Below, in pieces: positions 18,055-27,727 of a stretch of DNA of 64,000 bases. The stretch spans positions 248,001-312,000 of the forward strand of contig NZ_JACRSE010000004.1 of assembly GCF_014281055.1 (NCBI RefSeq), written 5' to 3'. Source of the stretch: Fluviispira vulneris (GTDB taxonomy: Bacteria > Bdellovibrionota_B > Oligoflexia > Silvanigrellales > Silvanigrellaceae). The notes beneath the pieces are model-generated. The model ran no database searches, had not been told where the DNA came from, and saw only the letters and a program-made list of their open reading frames with translations. A program made the position numbers and the translations under genes. The stretch's first letter is position 1, and each line of letters begins with the position of its first letter.

Positions 18055-19709
18055 AAAAATTGAAATTTTTTAATTATTACTTTTTTCTATCTTTTTTATT
18101 TCTAATTCACAGCTATACAACAGCACAGGCAAATGAATGTCCCAAAGATTTTATCGAGAATAAAAAACCAGCCATTCCTTTTGTTCCTTTTCCCATGAAG
18201 GATCCCGATACAGGCAAACCACTTTTGCCAGAAGACAAAATCACCATTGAAGATCGGGATGGAAAAAAATATGAAATAAAGGCCATAGATTTTTTTAACA
18301 ATGTCAATTCCATGGAATATTCACTTTCTCAATGGGGCTATTCTTTGAGAGACACTGAAGGGAGTTATAATTTAAGCACTCTCGACATATGTGCAAAACT
18401 TTTAGATAAACAAAAAGATATTATTGAAAAAGAATTAAGAAAAGATCCATCCAATAAAATATTATCTTACGATGAATGGCTAAAAAATATAAATGCAGCC
18501 CTCGATGCCTATAAAGTTGCCATTCCGAGTTTGGAAGACCTCGCAAAATATGGGAACGATGCCAAATTCGACGAATTTATATCCAATGTCAAAGCCTTTG
18601 ACGTTCCACGCCCTGAGCTAAAAAAAGTAGAATTAAAAAGTTTCAATAAAGTAAAAAACTGGTCTTTTGAGAAGGGGGAAAAATCCAAATTTTTTATTGG
18701 CGGACATGCAGGCTATAAAATTGCTGCAAGTAAGGTTGAAGTAGATGCCTTGGCAGATGCTGGTTTAGATGGCGCCGTTCTTGGCGTTTGGGAAGGGCAA
18801 ATTGCCAATGCCTATGCCAAAGCAAATTCTCCCGCAACTCAAAAAGGTTCATTGGATATAAATGCGAGTGTCTTTGGCAAAACACTTTATGTCTTTAAAG
18901 AAGAATTAAAAAATGACAATTATAAAGATGAAAAAATGCTATTTAACACTCCAGTGAGCTTAGAGCATTCCGTCCGTTTTATGATCGGGCCTATTCCTGT
19001 TCGTGTGGCTGTAGGATTACGTGGCAATAATTTTATGCGCTGGGGAGTGGAACTTGTTCCGTTACAGATTCAGACATATTTACAACATTATGCTGGCATA
19101 GATGCCTACGCTTCTGCGGCAGTGGATGCTTTTATTGCTGGAGCTGGTGCAAGAGGAAGGCTTATTTTAGTTGCTCTTGACACTCGTGTCACTGCAGGTG
19201 CGCTTGTTGAGTTTAATGATGTGCCAGAATTAAAACTAGAACTTGTTGGTACGACAGAGTTAAATACACTTCAAGGTGATATCAGTCTATTTGTTTACGC
19301 CTATGTTCCCACTTGGAAATTTTGGAAAGCATTTTTTGAACGCAAGGAATGGTCCATATCTTTATGGAAATCTCCAGGCTATGTGCTAAAAGGAAATATC
19401 TTTGATTATTCCGCAACTCTTTCCCCCACAGGTTTTCGCGCAAAAGGTGATTTAAGCGTCAGCGATGTAGCAGAACAGCTCGAAATTGATCGCAATTTGC
19501 AAAGAGAAAATAAAATAACCGACCTTGAAAATAAAACTCAGGAAAAGCTCAATGAAACATTCAATGCCATCGTCAACGACTTAAAAAGCGAAAACAATTT
19601 AAAAATTTTTAAAAATGAGGTATTTTATTCGGAGTCAGAAAAAAGCATAGAGAAGATCGTCGGAGATTATTTAACTGAACTTGAGAAATGGTCTGGGCAA
19701 AATATATGA
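18051..19709 (+). CDS. Secreted beta-rich protein, second gene of duplicated cassette (copy 2)
   Basis: A 552-residue exported protein, full-length paralog of the product of 6051-7703. Signal peptide to about residue 27. A helical region (45-190) with QWGYSLRDTEGSYNLS is followed by a long run of amphipathic beta-strands (about 205-450) including GLRGNNFMRWG, LQHYAGIDAYASAAVDAF and GNIFDYSATLSPTGFRAKG, then a charged helix. Large sheets of this kind occur in lipid-carrying and outer-membrane-associated proteins, but no family is recognised. It overlaps the upstream cassette gene and the downstream HEAT protein gene by four bases each (ATGA), so all three should be made in fixed ratio. Confidence 0.85.
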   Translation: MKKLKFFNYYFFLSFLFLIHSYTTAQANECPKDFIENKKPAIPFVPFPMKDPDTGKPLLPEDKITIEDRDGKKYEIKAIDFFNNVNSMEYSLSQWGYSLRDTEGSYNLSTLDICAKLLDKQKDIIEKELRKDPSNKILSYDEWLKNINAALDAYKVAIPSLEDLAKYGNDAKFDEFISNVKAFDVPRPELKKVELKSFNKVKNWSFEKGEKSKFFIGGHAGYKIAASKVEVDALADAGLDGAVLGVWEGQIANAYAKANSPATQKGSLDINASVFGKTLYVFKEELKNDNYKDEKMLFNTPVSLEHSVRFMIGPIPVRVAVGLRGNNFMRWGVELVPLQIQTYLQHYAGIDAYASAAVDAFIAGAGARGRLILVALDTRVTAGALVEFNDVPELKLELVGTTELNTLQGDISLFVYAYVPTWKFWKAFFERKEWSISLWKSPGYVLKGNIFDYSATLSPTGFRAKGDLSVSDVAEQLEIDRNLQRENKITDLENKTQEKLNETFNAIVNDLKSENNLKIFKNEVFYSESEKSIEKIVGDYLTELEKWSGQNI

Positions 19710-21532
19710 AGATTTTAAAATCAAAAATAATATTCTCATTCTTTCTTACACTTTTTATAATCGGCATAGCTTATTATTTAAATGGAAAATATTTTCAAAG
19801 GCACTATAAACTGAGTTGTAGACTGGGAGATAGAAAGTATTATGATGTCTCCTATGTCTCAACTGGATCAAGTGACTTAACCTTATTTCAATCCACCAAA
19901 CAAGCGTTTAAAATTGAATTCAAAGGAAAAGTTAAGGAAACATGCCTTGAAGATAAAGATGAGAGTATTTTTATTCAATATGATTTTAAAAATGCACATA
20001 CCTTTGTAAGAAATCAAGAAATTACTCAGCATCTGAAAGACAGTCATATTAATACCAATTTAGTTCTTGTTGATATATCTAAAAATGGAGTTATCAATGA
20101 GATTTATTTTAGCAAATATATTGATCCAACTATTAGTAATATTTATAGAGAATACATAGCAAATAGCTTTGTCAATTTTACAAATAAAGAAAACAACAAA
20201 AATGAATGGGAAAACAGCATTCAAAATTTCGCAGGTATAAGCCAATACGTTTATACAATTTTAAATGCAAGAGTGACGCGCAATTTTGTTGATGGAGATG
20301 GCCAAAATCAGTCCTTTTTATATGATGATGCCAAAAATATTAAAAAATATTATAGTAATGATTCTCAAACATTTTATAGCCTAGCTGCGAATAATATTCC
20401 TTTTTCTATTCGCATGAAAAGATATTTAAATTTATTTTTAAATAATAAACAAATTGGCTTTGAAGAAACCACATTTTATAAAAAACTGCAAGAAACAAAA
20501 AATACAGATTTAGCAAGTATTCAAAATAAGGTAAATTCTTTGAAAGGATCTGAATTCTATAAAACTGACCTTTTAGCAAAAGATGTTGAAGAGAGATTAA
20601 AAGAAAAGATTCTTTTACAAAATTTTAAATATACACAATTTACAGATTTTTTACGCCAAGCTGATTTAGAAAAAAAGGAAAACTATACAGAATATTTTTT
20701 ACAACTCAAATCTTTATTTAGTTTGGAACCTAAATCAACCAGCGATGCTATTCCATATCTGGCAAAATTAAATCAAATGAGCGATGAATTTTCTCTTGTT
20801 ATTTCTGCTTTAGTAAATGCAAATAACATAGAAAGCCAACAAGCAATGATTCAAACTTATTACTTGCTCACAGATAAAAAGGCTAAAATGGTTCTCCTTG
20901 CGAATTTGGCAACGAGTGAAAGTCCTGCAATTGAGACAGAAACATTTGCTCGCTCCTTTTTATCCATAAATGATCGAGACATTCGCAATACGGCTGTTCT
21001 AGCTTTAGGTAACATTGCTAGAAATTTAAATGGTAAAGATAATAATCGTAAAAATAATGTCTTCAATGATCTCACAAACGAAGTAAACTCAGCGCAAGAT
21101 CCGCATGCAAAAAGCGTTGCTCTCCTTGCACTTGGCAACGCAGCCGATGAAAGAGCTTTAGACAATATCAAAGCCAATCTTTCTGCACAAAATGAAGATG
21201 TGCGTAAATCAGCAGCATTTGCTTTGCGCTTTATAAATCGCAGTGAACCCGATCAAGCGTTAAATAATATTCTGCTTCATGACAAATCAGAAGCAGTTAA
21301 ATTGTCAGCTCTTGAAGCCATTGCCTATAGAAATCAAGCTCAGGAAATTATAGAAACGCAAAAGAAAATTCTTCGTTCTGATGTATCGGAAAAAATTAGG
21401 ATGCAAGCGCTTAAAAATCTTGCCCAAGCAGGGGAAAAAGAGGAAGTGAAATATGCAATGACGAATGATCTGTCAAAATCTGTCCGCACTTATGCTGAAA
21501 ATCTATTAACACGCTTTGAGAATAATCTGTAA
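19706..21532 (+). CDS. Membrane-anchored HEAT-repeat protein with vitellogenin-N-like front half
   Basis: A 608-residue protein; start ATG 19706 overlaps the previous stop as ATGA. An N-terminal anchor or signal (residues 8-25) precedes a beta-rich region (about 35-210). That region contains the sequence LVDISKNGVINEIYFSKYID followed by a helix and an NEWENSIQNFAGISQYVY block, an order that recalls the N-sheet of vitellogenin/MTP-type large lipid transfer proteins (GKI...NIKRG..., then E-x-x-x-G-x-C-x-x-x-Y). Residues 390-600 form HEAT repeats (for example RNTAVLALGNIARNL, AKSVALLALGNAADERAL, VRKSAAFALRFINRSE). The HEAT call is firm; the lipid-transfer call is an inference. It closes the coupled three-gene unit. 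Confidence 0.75.
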   Translation: MKILKSKIIFSFFLTLFIIGIAYYLNGKYFQRHYKLSCRLGDRKYYDVSYVSTGSSDLTLFQSTKQAFKIEFKGKVKETCLEDKDESIFIQYDFKNAHTFVRNQEITQHLKDSHINTNLVLVDISKNGVINEIYFSKYIDPTISNIYREYIANSFVNFTNKENNKNEWENSIQNFAGISQYVYTILNARVTRNFVDGDGQNQSFLYDDAKNIKKYYSNDSQTFYSLAANNIPFSIRMKRYLNLFLNNKQIGFEETTFYKKLQETKNTDLASIQNKVNSLKGSEFYKTDLLAKDVEERLKEKILLQNFKYTQFTDFLRQADLEKKENYTEYFLQLKSLFSLEPKSTSDAIPYLAKLNQMSDEFSLVISALVNANNIESQQAMIQTYYLLTDKKAKMVLLANLATSESPAIETETFARSFLSINDRDIRNTAVLALGNIARNLNGKDNNRKNNVFNDLTNEVNSAQDPHAKSVALLALGNAADERALDNIKANLSAQNEDVRKSAAFALRFINRSEPDQALNNILLHDKSEAVKLSALEAIAYRNQAQEIIETQKKILRSDVSEKIRMQALKNLAQAGEKEEVKYAMTNDLSKSVRTYAENLLTRFENNL

Positions 21533-21556
21533 TTTTCAGAAAGCGAAAATTATTTC

Positions 21557-23500
21557 ATGCAAAATAATTTATTACTTAGTAATGAAGATGCTCGCCTTGA
21601 GGAACTATATTCATTTCAGATACTCGACTCAGAAGCAGATGAGCAAATTGATGCTATAACAGAAATTGCTTTTTATATCACCCAAGTCCCTATCGTTTTA
21701 GTCAGTCTTATTGATAAAGATCGGCAATGGTTTAAATCAAAGATTGGGATTCACGTTACAGAAACACCAAGAGAAATTTCTTTTTGTGCACATACAATTC
21801 AGCAAAAAGAAATATTTATTGTGGAGAATGCATTAATAGATGAAAGGTTTAAGAATAATCCACTTGTCAAAAGCGATCCCAATATAACATTTTATGCAGG
21901 AGTACCCCTTACAACAAGTAAGGGTTTTAATATTGGAACCTTGTGCATAATTGACACAAAAACTCGCAATCTTGAAAAGCAGCAAATATTAATTCTAAAA
22001 AAACTTGCAAAACAAATTATTGTATTATTTGAGCAAAATAAAAAAAATCTTGAATTACAAACAATTGAAAATCGACTAAATTTGAGCTTAAGCACTGCTA
22101 AAATGGGAGTATGGGAATGGGATTTTATAGATGATGTGCTTATCTGGGATAAAAGTATGTATCAATTATATGAAATATCTGAAAATGATTTTTCAGGAGC
22201 AGCAGATGCCTGGGGAAAAATCCTTCACCCAGATGATTTAAAAAAATCGCTTGAACATGTAAAGAATTCAATTGAAAATAAAGAAAATATTGATTATGAG
22301 TTTAGAGTCATTTTACCATCAAAAAAAATAAAATACATTCAGACAAAGGCCCACTTAATTTTAAATTCGAAAGGTGATCCTGTTAAATTTTATGGAATCA
22401 ATTTTGATATAACAAAAGAAAAAATATCTAAAATAGAAGCCGATAAATTGAGATATGCTCTGAATAGTTCTGCTATAATTAGCGCCACGGATGCAAACGG
22501 TATTATCACATTCGTGAACGATAAATTTTCAGATACGTCTTTGTATTCAAAAGAAGAGCTAATCGGAAAAAGTCATAAAATAGTAAATTCAGGTTATCAT
22601 CCAAAAGAGTTTTTTTCAGAGCTCTGGAAAACTATTAAATCTGGAAAAATATGGCAAGGCGAAATATGTAATAGAAAAAAAAATGGCGATATTTACTGGG
22701 TTAGTAGTTATATCATTCCATTCAAAAATGATTTGAATATTATTGATCAATATATCTCAATCCGATATGAAATCACTGAAAAGAAATCTACTGAAAAGCA
22801 ATTGATTCAATCTGCAAAAATGTCCTCTCTCGGGGAGATGTCCAGTGGTATAGCTCATGAAATTAAAAATCCTTTGGCCATTATTAGTGGTAAGGCATCA
22901 TTGCTCTTAGCAAAAATTAAAAATGGAAATAAAATTGACCAAAATGACTTAGAAAAAAAACTAGAAGAAATTCAAAATACATGCGGTAGAATAGCAAGAA
23001 TTATAAAAGGTCTTAGTAATTTCTCAAGAGATTCTGCTGATGATCCTTTTATGAAAGTTAAAGTATCAAATATAATCGAAAATGCACTCGCTATATCGAA
23101 TGAAAGATTAAAAGATAAACTCATAGAAATATTTGTCACAGGTGATATAAATTGTGAAATTAGTTGTAGAGAGAGCCAAATCACTCAGGTACTGTTAAAT
23201 TTGTTAAATAATTCATACGACGCTCTGGAAAATATTACTGAAAAATGGGTTGAAATTGATGTAAAAAATGACTTAGAAAATAAAAAAATAATAATAAGTG
23301 TTACTGATTCTGGAAATGGAATAGATGATAAAATAAAAAATAATATTATGCAGCCATTTTTTACTACCAAAGAACTAGGGAAAGGCACTGGACTCGGTCT
23401 GAGCATATCCAAAGAAATTGTAGAAAATCATGGAGGCAAGTTTTATTTAGACACGAATAATAAAAATACAAAATTTATTCTTGAATTTCCTATTGTCTAG
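21557..23500 (+). CDS. Soluble GAF-PAS-PAS sensor histidine kinase
   Basis: A 647-residue cytoplasmic kinase without membrane segments. Order: GAF (about 20-165), PAS with PAC (175-290, containing the WEWDF motif typical of PAS_3), second PAS (300-415), HisKA with phosphoacceptor His434 in SSGIAHEIKNP, and HATPase_c with N box NNSYDAL, G1 DSGNGI and G2 GKGTGLGLSIS. All kinase boxes are intact. No response regulator is adjacent, so its partner is elsewhere. It begins 24 bases after the HEAT gene and may share the transcript of the secreted-protein block, which would make it a candidate regulator of that block. Its 3' end overlaps the convergent hydroxylase gene by four bases. Confidence 0.92.
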   Translation: MQNNLLLSNEDARLEELYSFQILDSEADEQIDAITEIAFYITQVPIVLVSLIDKDRQWFKSKIGIHVTETPREISFCAHTIQQKEIFIVENALIDERFKNNPLVKSDPNITFYAGVPLTTSKGFNIGTLCIIDTKTRNLEKQQILILKKLAKQIIVLFEQNKKNLELQTIENRLNLSLSTAKMGVWEWDFIDDVLIWDKSMYQLYEISENDFSGAADAWGKILHPDDLKKSLEHVKNSIENKENIDYEFRVILPSKKIKYIQTKAHLILNSKGDPVKFYGINFDITKEKISKIEADKLRYALNSSAIISATDANGIITFVNDKFSDTSLYSKEELIGKSHKIVNSGYHPKEFFSELWKTIKSGKIWQGEICNRKKNGDIYWVSSYIIPFKNDLNIIDQYISIRYEITEKKSTEKQLIQSAKMSSLGEMSSGIAHEIKNPLAIISGKASLLLAKIKNGNKIDQNDLEKKLEEIQNTCGRIARIIKGLSNFSRDSADDPFMKVKVSNIIENALAISNERLKDKLIEIFVTGDINCEISCRESQITQVLLNLLNNSYDALENITEKWVEIDVKNDLENKKIIISVTDSGNGIDDKIKNNIMQPFFTTKELGKGTGLGLSISKEIVENHGGKFYLDTNNKNTKFILEFPIV

Positions 23501-24414
23501 TAATTATATTTTTCTTTTTTCAGATTCGTATAATATTCCTTTTGTAGGTCAAGAGAAGTTTTGCCATTTCCTCTATGATTCCATCCAGGTGGTTTAATAA
23601 GATATTTAATTTTGTCTGAATATTTATCTGCATTTTTTATATCTTGATACAATTCCTTCACCATATGCAGACCGATTATAAAAGGATTGAAGGAATTTAT
23701 ATTATGTAGAACCCCATATTTTGGTTCGTTTTCCTCCGCTTTAAAAGTCTTAAAGATTTTATCCCAGATAATAAAAATTCCTGCATAGTTTTTATCCAGA
23801 TAGAGAATATCAGAGCCGTGATGTACTCTATGGTGGCTTGGGGTATTAAAAATAACCCCAAAATATCCCAGAGATTTTGTCAAACGTGTGTGAAGCCAAA
23901 ATTGATAAAATAAATTCAACGACACCTGTAATAAAATATCTTCGACCCGAAAACCAATAATCGCTAATGGAGCCCAAAACACCCAAGTTATAGGTGATCC
24001 TAACCAAGGTTGGCGCAGAGCTGTTCCGAAATTATAATATTGCGAGGAATGGTGTGTTTCATGTGCACACCAAAAAAATCGACAAATGTGACTGATCCTA
24101 TGATACCAATAATAGCAAAAATCATCTGCAAAGATAAGAAGCAAAAATATCCACCAATTTATTTTTTGCTCATATAAAATAGCAGAAAGAGCATAAGGAA
24201 TTTTGAATAAGCTATTTTGATTGAGAAAGTAAAAAATCTTAAAGACAAAAATATTGCAAATTCCAGATACGATAAGGAATCCAATTCCCATCGATAAACT
24301 TGCAACAGTGTCTCTCAATATATATGTATTTGGTAACCTTTTACGTGCATAGAGCAATTCAAATATGATTGAAAAAAGATAAATAGGAATCGTATATATT
24401 AAAAATTTTTCCAT
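23497..24414 (-). CDS. Sterol desaturase / fatty acid hydroxylase family protein
   Basis: A 305-residue integral membrane di-iron enzyme. Four or more hydrophobic segments surround the His clusters HRISH (105-109), HETHH (118-122), a lone His175 and HHRVHH (194-199), the eight-histidine pattern of the FA_hydroxylase superfamily. Such enzymes hydroxylate or desaturate lipids or sterol-like molecules using oxygen. The substrate cannot be told from sequence; alkylglycerol monooxygenase-like proteins have the same arrangement. Stand-alone on the minus strand. Confidence 0.92.
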   Translation of the reverse strand: MEKFLIYTIPIYLFSIIFELLYARKRLPNTYILRDTVASLSMGIGFLIVSGICNIFVFKIFYFLNQNSLFKIPYALSAILYEQKINWWIFLLLIFADDFCYYWYHRISHICRFFWCAHETHHSSQYYNFGTALRQPWLGSPITWVFWAPLAIIGFRVEDILLQVSLNLFYQFWLHTRLTKSLGYFGVIFNTPSHHRVHHGSDILYLDKNYAGIFIIWDKIFKTFKAEENEPKYGVLHNINSFNPFIIGLHMVKELYQDIKNADKYSDKIKYLIKPPGWNHRGNGKTSLDLQKEYYTNLKKEKYNY

Positions 24415-24496
24415 AATTCACCGTTATAAAGAAAATTATACATTTATAAACGTTATGAAATGGATATCATAATAATATGTTAAAAGCTCCTATAAT

Positions 24497-25021
24497 TTAT
24501 TTATTTGATTCAGCAATGCTTTCTATAATTTGCTGCTTAGTTAAATATTTATTTTCAGGAAGTTCGAGATCATATTTGATTTTCATCTCTCTTTCCTGCC
24601 AACTCCTTACAGTAGAAAATACCATGGGCAAAGTATGACCTACTGAATATTTCATAAAACTATTATAAAAAGTATTATCATTAATGGCAAAAAGAGATAA
24701 ATCATTAGTTTGGTAAACGCCTGCACTTATATATTTAAAGTTAGGATTGAATTTTGCACAAGCATTTGCAAGAGCTTCAATCATAGGTTTCCCACCATTG
24801 ATAACGAAATATCTAAATTTAGTATGGCCTTCAAGAATATTATTCCAATGCCCTGAAACTGAGATTATAAGGCCAGGATTGCTTTTGTCTACAAGCCAAA
24901 ATGACTGTTGATTTTTATTTAAGCATTTAATATGGGTAGTTTCTTCTGCAAGGGCATTCATATGAATAAGAGCTATTGGTGACATAGCTAAGGAAATGAT
25001 AGACAAAAATTTTTTGTACAT
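24497..25021 (-). CDS. Small secreted protein, unknown
   Basis: A 174-residue protein with signal peptide (cleavage near ALAEE, residue 26). The mature part has two cysteines (IKCLNKN and NACAKFNP), a VINGGKPMIEALANA segment and a charged C-terminal helix. No family recognised. Start ATG with GGGGTG upstream. It lies in the same orientation as recD2 but behind a strong inverted repeat, so it is probably transcribed separately. Confidence 0.7.
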   Translation of the reverse strand: MYKKFLSIISLAMSPIALIHMNALAEETTHIKCLNKNQQSFWLVDKSNPGLIISVSGHWNNILEGHTKFRYFVINGGKPMIEALANACAKFNPNFKYISAGVYQTNDLSLFAINDNTFYNSFMKYSVGHTLPMVFSTVRSWQEREMKIKYDLELPENKYLTKQQIIESIAESNK

Positions 25022-25058
25022 ACGACACCCCGTTATTTTATTTTTAAAGAGAAAGTTT

Positions 25059-25099
25059 ATAAAATATCACAACATACTTAAAATGTTGTGATATTTTAT
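25059..25099 (-). terminator. Long inverted repeat, probable terminator of recD2
   Basis: A 17-bp perfect inverted repeat (ATAAAATATCACAACAT and its complement) around a 7-base loop lies 93 bases beyond the recD2 stop codon. The A/T-rich ends of the stem could serve as the U tract in either direction. Confidence 0.75.
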
Positions 25100-25192
25100 T
25101 AAGATCATTTTTATTAATTGTCAAAAAACTATATTTTATTAATTTTTACAAAAAATTTATCAACTGAAAAAATTTAAAAATAAAATAATGCT

Positions 25193-27526
25193 CTATATCT
25201 CAGTTTGATTATCTGTCCCTAATAGAAGTCTATCTAAAAAAGTATGTCTTTTAATAGCATTTTGGCTTCCAATTGCTTTTTTAACAGCCCAATCTTCACC
25301 TATAATAATAACAAATTTACTTGCTCTTGTGATTGCTGTGTATAAAAGATTTCTATCTAGCATTGTAAAATATACACCAAACATGGGAATGATACACAAA
25401 GGAAACTCAGAACCTTGTGATTTATGCACTGTCATAGAATAGCAAAGCTGTAAATCATCTATTTCTTCATCTGCATAAATCACTAAGCGATCGGAAAATT
25501 CGATGGTTGCTTCAAGCTTTTCTTTTGTTTTCAAAATGGTCTTACAATAGCCCAAGTCACCGTTAAAAACATCAAGTTCATAATTGTTTTTAGTTTGAAT
25601 GACTTTATCGCCTTCGCGTAAAATCCCTCCATAAGGTAACGAACATTCCTTTTTACTTTCAGATGGAGGGTTTAATTGATTTTGCATTATTTTATTAATA
25701 TTCTCTTGTCCCACATCCGTTCTACGCATGGGCACTAAAATCTGACAATTTTTAATAGGGTCAAGGTCGTAAATATTTTTAACTGTCTCAGCCAAAAAAG
25801 GTAAGAGAATTTCAAAAAAAGTCTGCTGTGAACAAGGAATAAATGCAAATGACTCAGCTCGTGGAAAGATTGGAATCCGACTGACGTAACTGTACTCTGG
25901 TTTTTTTCCTGAAATTATTTCACGCGCAGCCAATGGAATAGGACTTTCGGAACTCTGGCGAAAAATTTTTGTCAAGCGAGCTATGGGAGCTTGCTCAGAA
26001 GATATAATATCGCGCAAACAATTTCCCGCCCCCACGCTAGGTAACTGATCCACATCGCCCACAAGGATAAGTCTGCGATTGGGACCTAATACGGATAGGA
26101 GGGAATGGAGCAGGTCAAGACTGAGCATTGAGCTTTCATCTATAATAACAACATCGACATTGTCCAAAGCCCCTGTATTGCCTTCAAGCTCTTCAATAAC
26201 ATTTTGTGTTTCGTCTTTATTTTTGCGCCCAAGCCCTAAGAGTTTGTGCAAAGTGCTTGCTTGTTCGCCGATAGATGCTGTCATTCTTTTTGCAGCCAAT
26301 CCCGTTGGGGCGCACAAGGCAACGCGGCGATTTAGGGCTCTCTGCAATCCATAGATTGCTTTCAGCACAAAAGTTTTTCCACAGCCAGGTCCACCTGTTA
26401 AAACCATAAAACGCGAACTCAAGCTCATTTGCACAGCAGAGTGTTGTTCCTGCGAGAGTCTTTCCCAAGGTAGATTAGGGAAAAGTTCTTGAAGTGATTT
26501 TTCATTTCGGACTATATCATTTTCTTTGTGCTCAAAGAAAGAAGGAGTTCTTAATAAACTCTGAATAAATCCTGAAACTTCATCTTCCATCCGTAGCACT
26601 TCTGGCAAATAAAATAATATTTCTTGCGCAGTTTTTTCTTGCAACGATTTAAATTTTGCCGTTTCACGAATAAGAAATGTTTCTTTTTTTTCTTCGCGAT
26701 TTTTTTTATAAATGAGGCGCAATTGCTCCAGCACATATTCACGTGAAAAAGTAGGATCGAATTTCCCTCCGAGTAAATCACGTGCTTTATCCACCAATTG
26801 ATCGCGCGGCAGACAGCAGTGTCCCTCATCTTGCGCAATCTCAAGCGCATAGATAAAAGCAGCTTCTATTCTAAAAGGAGATGTCGTTGGCAATCCTAGC
26901 TTTTGCGCTATTGCGTCGGCGCGTAAAAAACCCACTTGGCGAAAGTCTGCAATCAAGCGATATGGATTTTCCATAAGATTGGTTAAAGAGGCTGCGCCAT
27001 ATTTTTCGTATATTTTTTTGGCAAAGCGTGGTGGGATATTGTGTTCATGGAGAAAAATCATGACATTTCTGAAGACTTCGTCTGTCACCATCATGGTAAT
27101 GACATTCTCAGCAACTTTTCGTTTTTTTTCCCCAAAAAATGCGAAAATCTTTTCTTTCTCATCACGGCAGATTGTGACGAGATCATCGATATTTTTTACC
27201 AGTAATTTATCGACGAGTTTTTTGGCTGTTACCTCGCCAACACCTTTTACGTTATTGGCTAAATAGGGCGCTATTCCAGAGAGCTCAGCAGGCCGAGTGG
27301 GTTCGGAATATATTGCCACAAATGTCTGCCCGTATTTAGGTGAATTCTCCCATTGTCCAATGATTCTATAGCGTTGCTTTGCATCTGCCTTTTGTGAAAC
27401 TTGAATTTTACCTGAGACACGAAAAGCTTTGGCAGAGAGAGCATCGATAAACTCAGCTACAAGAAAGTCGCCTCTTTCTGATTCAAAAATAACTTTAGAA
27501 AGCATAGCAACAACTTCTAGGGACAC
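25193..27526 (-). CDS. recD2: RecD2-type ATP-dependent DNA helicase
   Basis: A 777-residue SF1B 5'-3' helicase of the RecD/TraA family. The N-terminal third holds helix-hairpin-helix motifs (PYLANNVKGVGEVTAKKL and YRLIADFRQVGFLRADAIA) that mark RecD2 and are absent from E. coli RecD. The motor has Walker A GGPGCGKTF, Walker B VVIIDESSM, motif III LVGDVDQLPSVGAG and the C-terminal SMTVHKSQGSEFP (motif V/VI region) with TAITRA. Length is normal for RecD2. GTG 27526 follows GAGG. RecD2 works without RecBC in DNA repair. No recB or recC is present here. Confidence 0.95.
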   Translation of the reverse strand: MSLEVVAMLSKVIFESERGDFLVAEFIDALSAKAFRVSGKIQVSQKADAKQRYRIIGQWENSPKYGQTFVAIYSEPTRPAELSGIAPYLANNVKGVGEVTAKKLVDKLLVKNIDDLVTICRDEKEKIFAFFGEKKRKVAENVITMMVTDEVFRNVMIFLHEHNIPPRFAKKIYEKYGAASLTNLMENPYRLIADFRQVGFLRADAIAQKLGLPTTSPFRIEAAFIYALEIAQDEGHCCLPRDQLVDKARDLLGGKFDPTFSREYVLEQLRLIYKKNREEKKETFLIRETAKFKSLQEKTAQEILFYLPEVLRMEDEVSGFIQSLLRTPSFFEHKENDIVRNEKSLQELFPNLPWERLSQEQHSAVQMSLSSRFMVLTGGPGCGKTFVLKAIYGLQRALNRRVALCAPTGLAAKRMTASIGEQASTLHKLLGLGRKNKDETQNVIEELEGNTGALDNVDVVIIDESSMLSLDLLHSLLSVLGPNRRLILVGDVDQLPSVGAGNCLRDIISSEQAPIARLTKIFRQSSESPIPLAAREIISGKKPEYSYVSRIPIFPRAESFAFIPCSQQTFFEILLPFLAETVKNIYDLDPIKNCQILVPMRRTDVGQENINKIMQNQLNPPSESKKECSLPYGGILREGDKVIQTKNNYELDVFNGDLGYCKTILKTKEKLEATIEFSDRLVIYADEEIDDLQLCYSMTVHKSQGSEFPLCIIPMFGVYFTMLDRNLLYTAITRASKFVIIIGEDWAVKKAIGSQNAIKRHTFLDRLLLGTDNQTEI

Positions 27527-27635
27527 TTATAACCTCTTATATTTACTTATAAATAAAAAAAGAACGAAAACAACAAAAAAACAGATCCAAAGCTTGCACT
27601 TATTTTTTTTATGTGGCAAGTATCCCTTCACAAGT

Positions 27636-27710
27636 CGGGGGTTAGCGCAGTGGTAGCGCATCTGTCTTGGGAGCAGAGGGTCGCGAGTTCGAATCCCGCA
27701 TCCCCGACCA
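27636..27710 (+). tRNA. tRNA-Pro (UGG), copy 1
   Basis: A 75-base cloverleaf with encoded CCA. Acceptor CGGGGGT pairs with ATCCCCG (one G-T), discriminator A; D arm GCGC/GCGC; anticodon loop CTTGGGA gives UGG; T arm GCGAG TTCGAAT CCCGC. The C1-G72 pair and A73 are typical of bacterial proline tRNA. Confidence 0.95.
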
Positions 27711-27727
27711 TCTTTCTTAGTTTTATT

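Noticed and set aside
20860-21177. Antisense frame within the HEAT gene
   Set aside because: Shadow of repeat-rich Ala/Leu codons, no ribosome site or homology that I recognise.
25059-25099. Inverted repeat as the end of an insertion sequence
   Set aside because: No transposase, partner repeat or target duplication nearby; position after recD2 suits a terminator.
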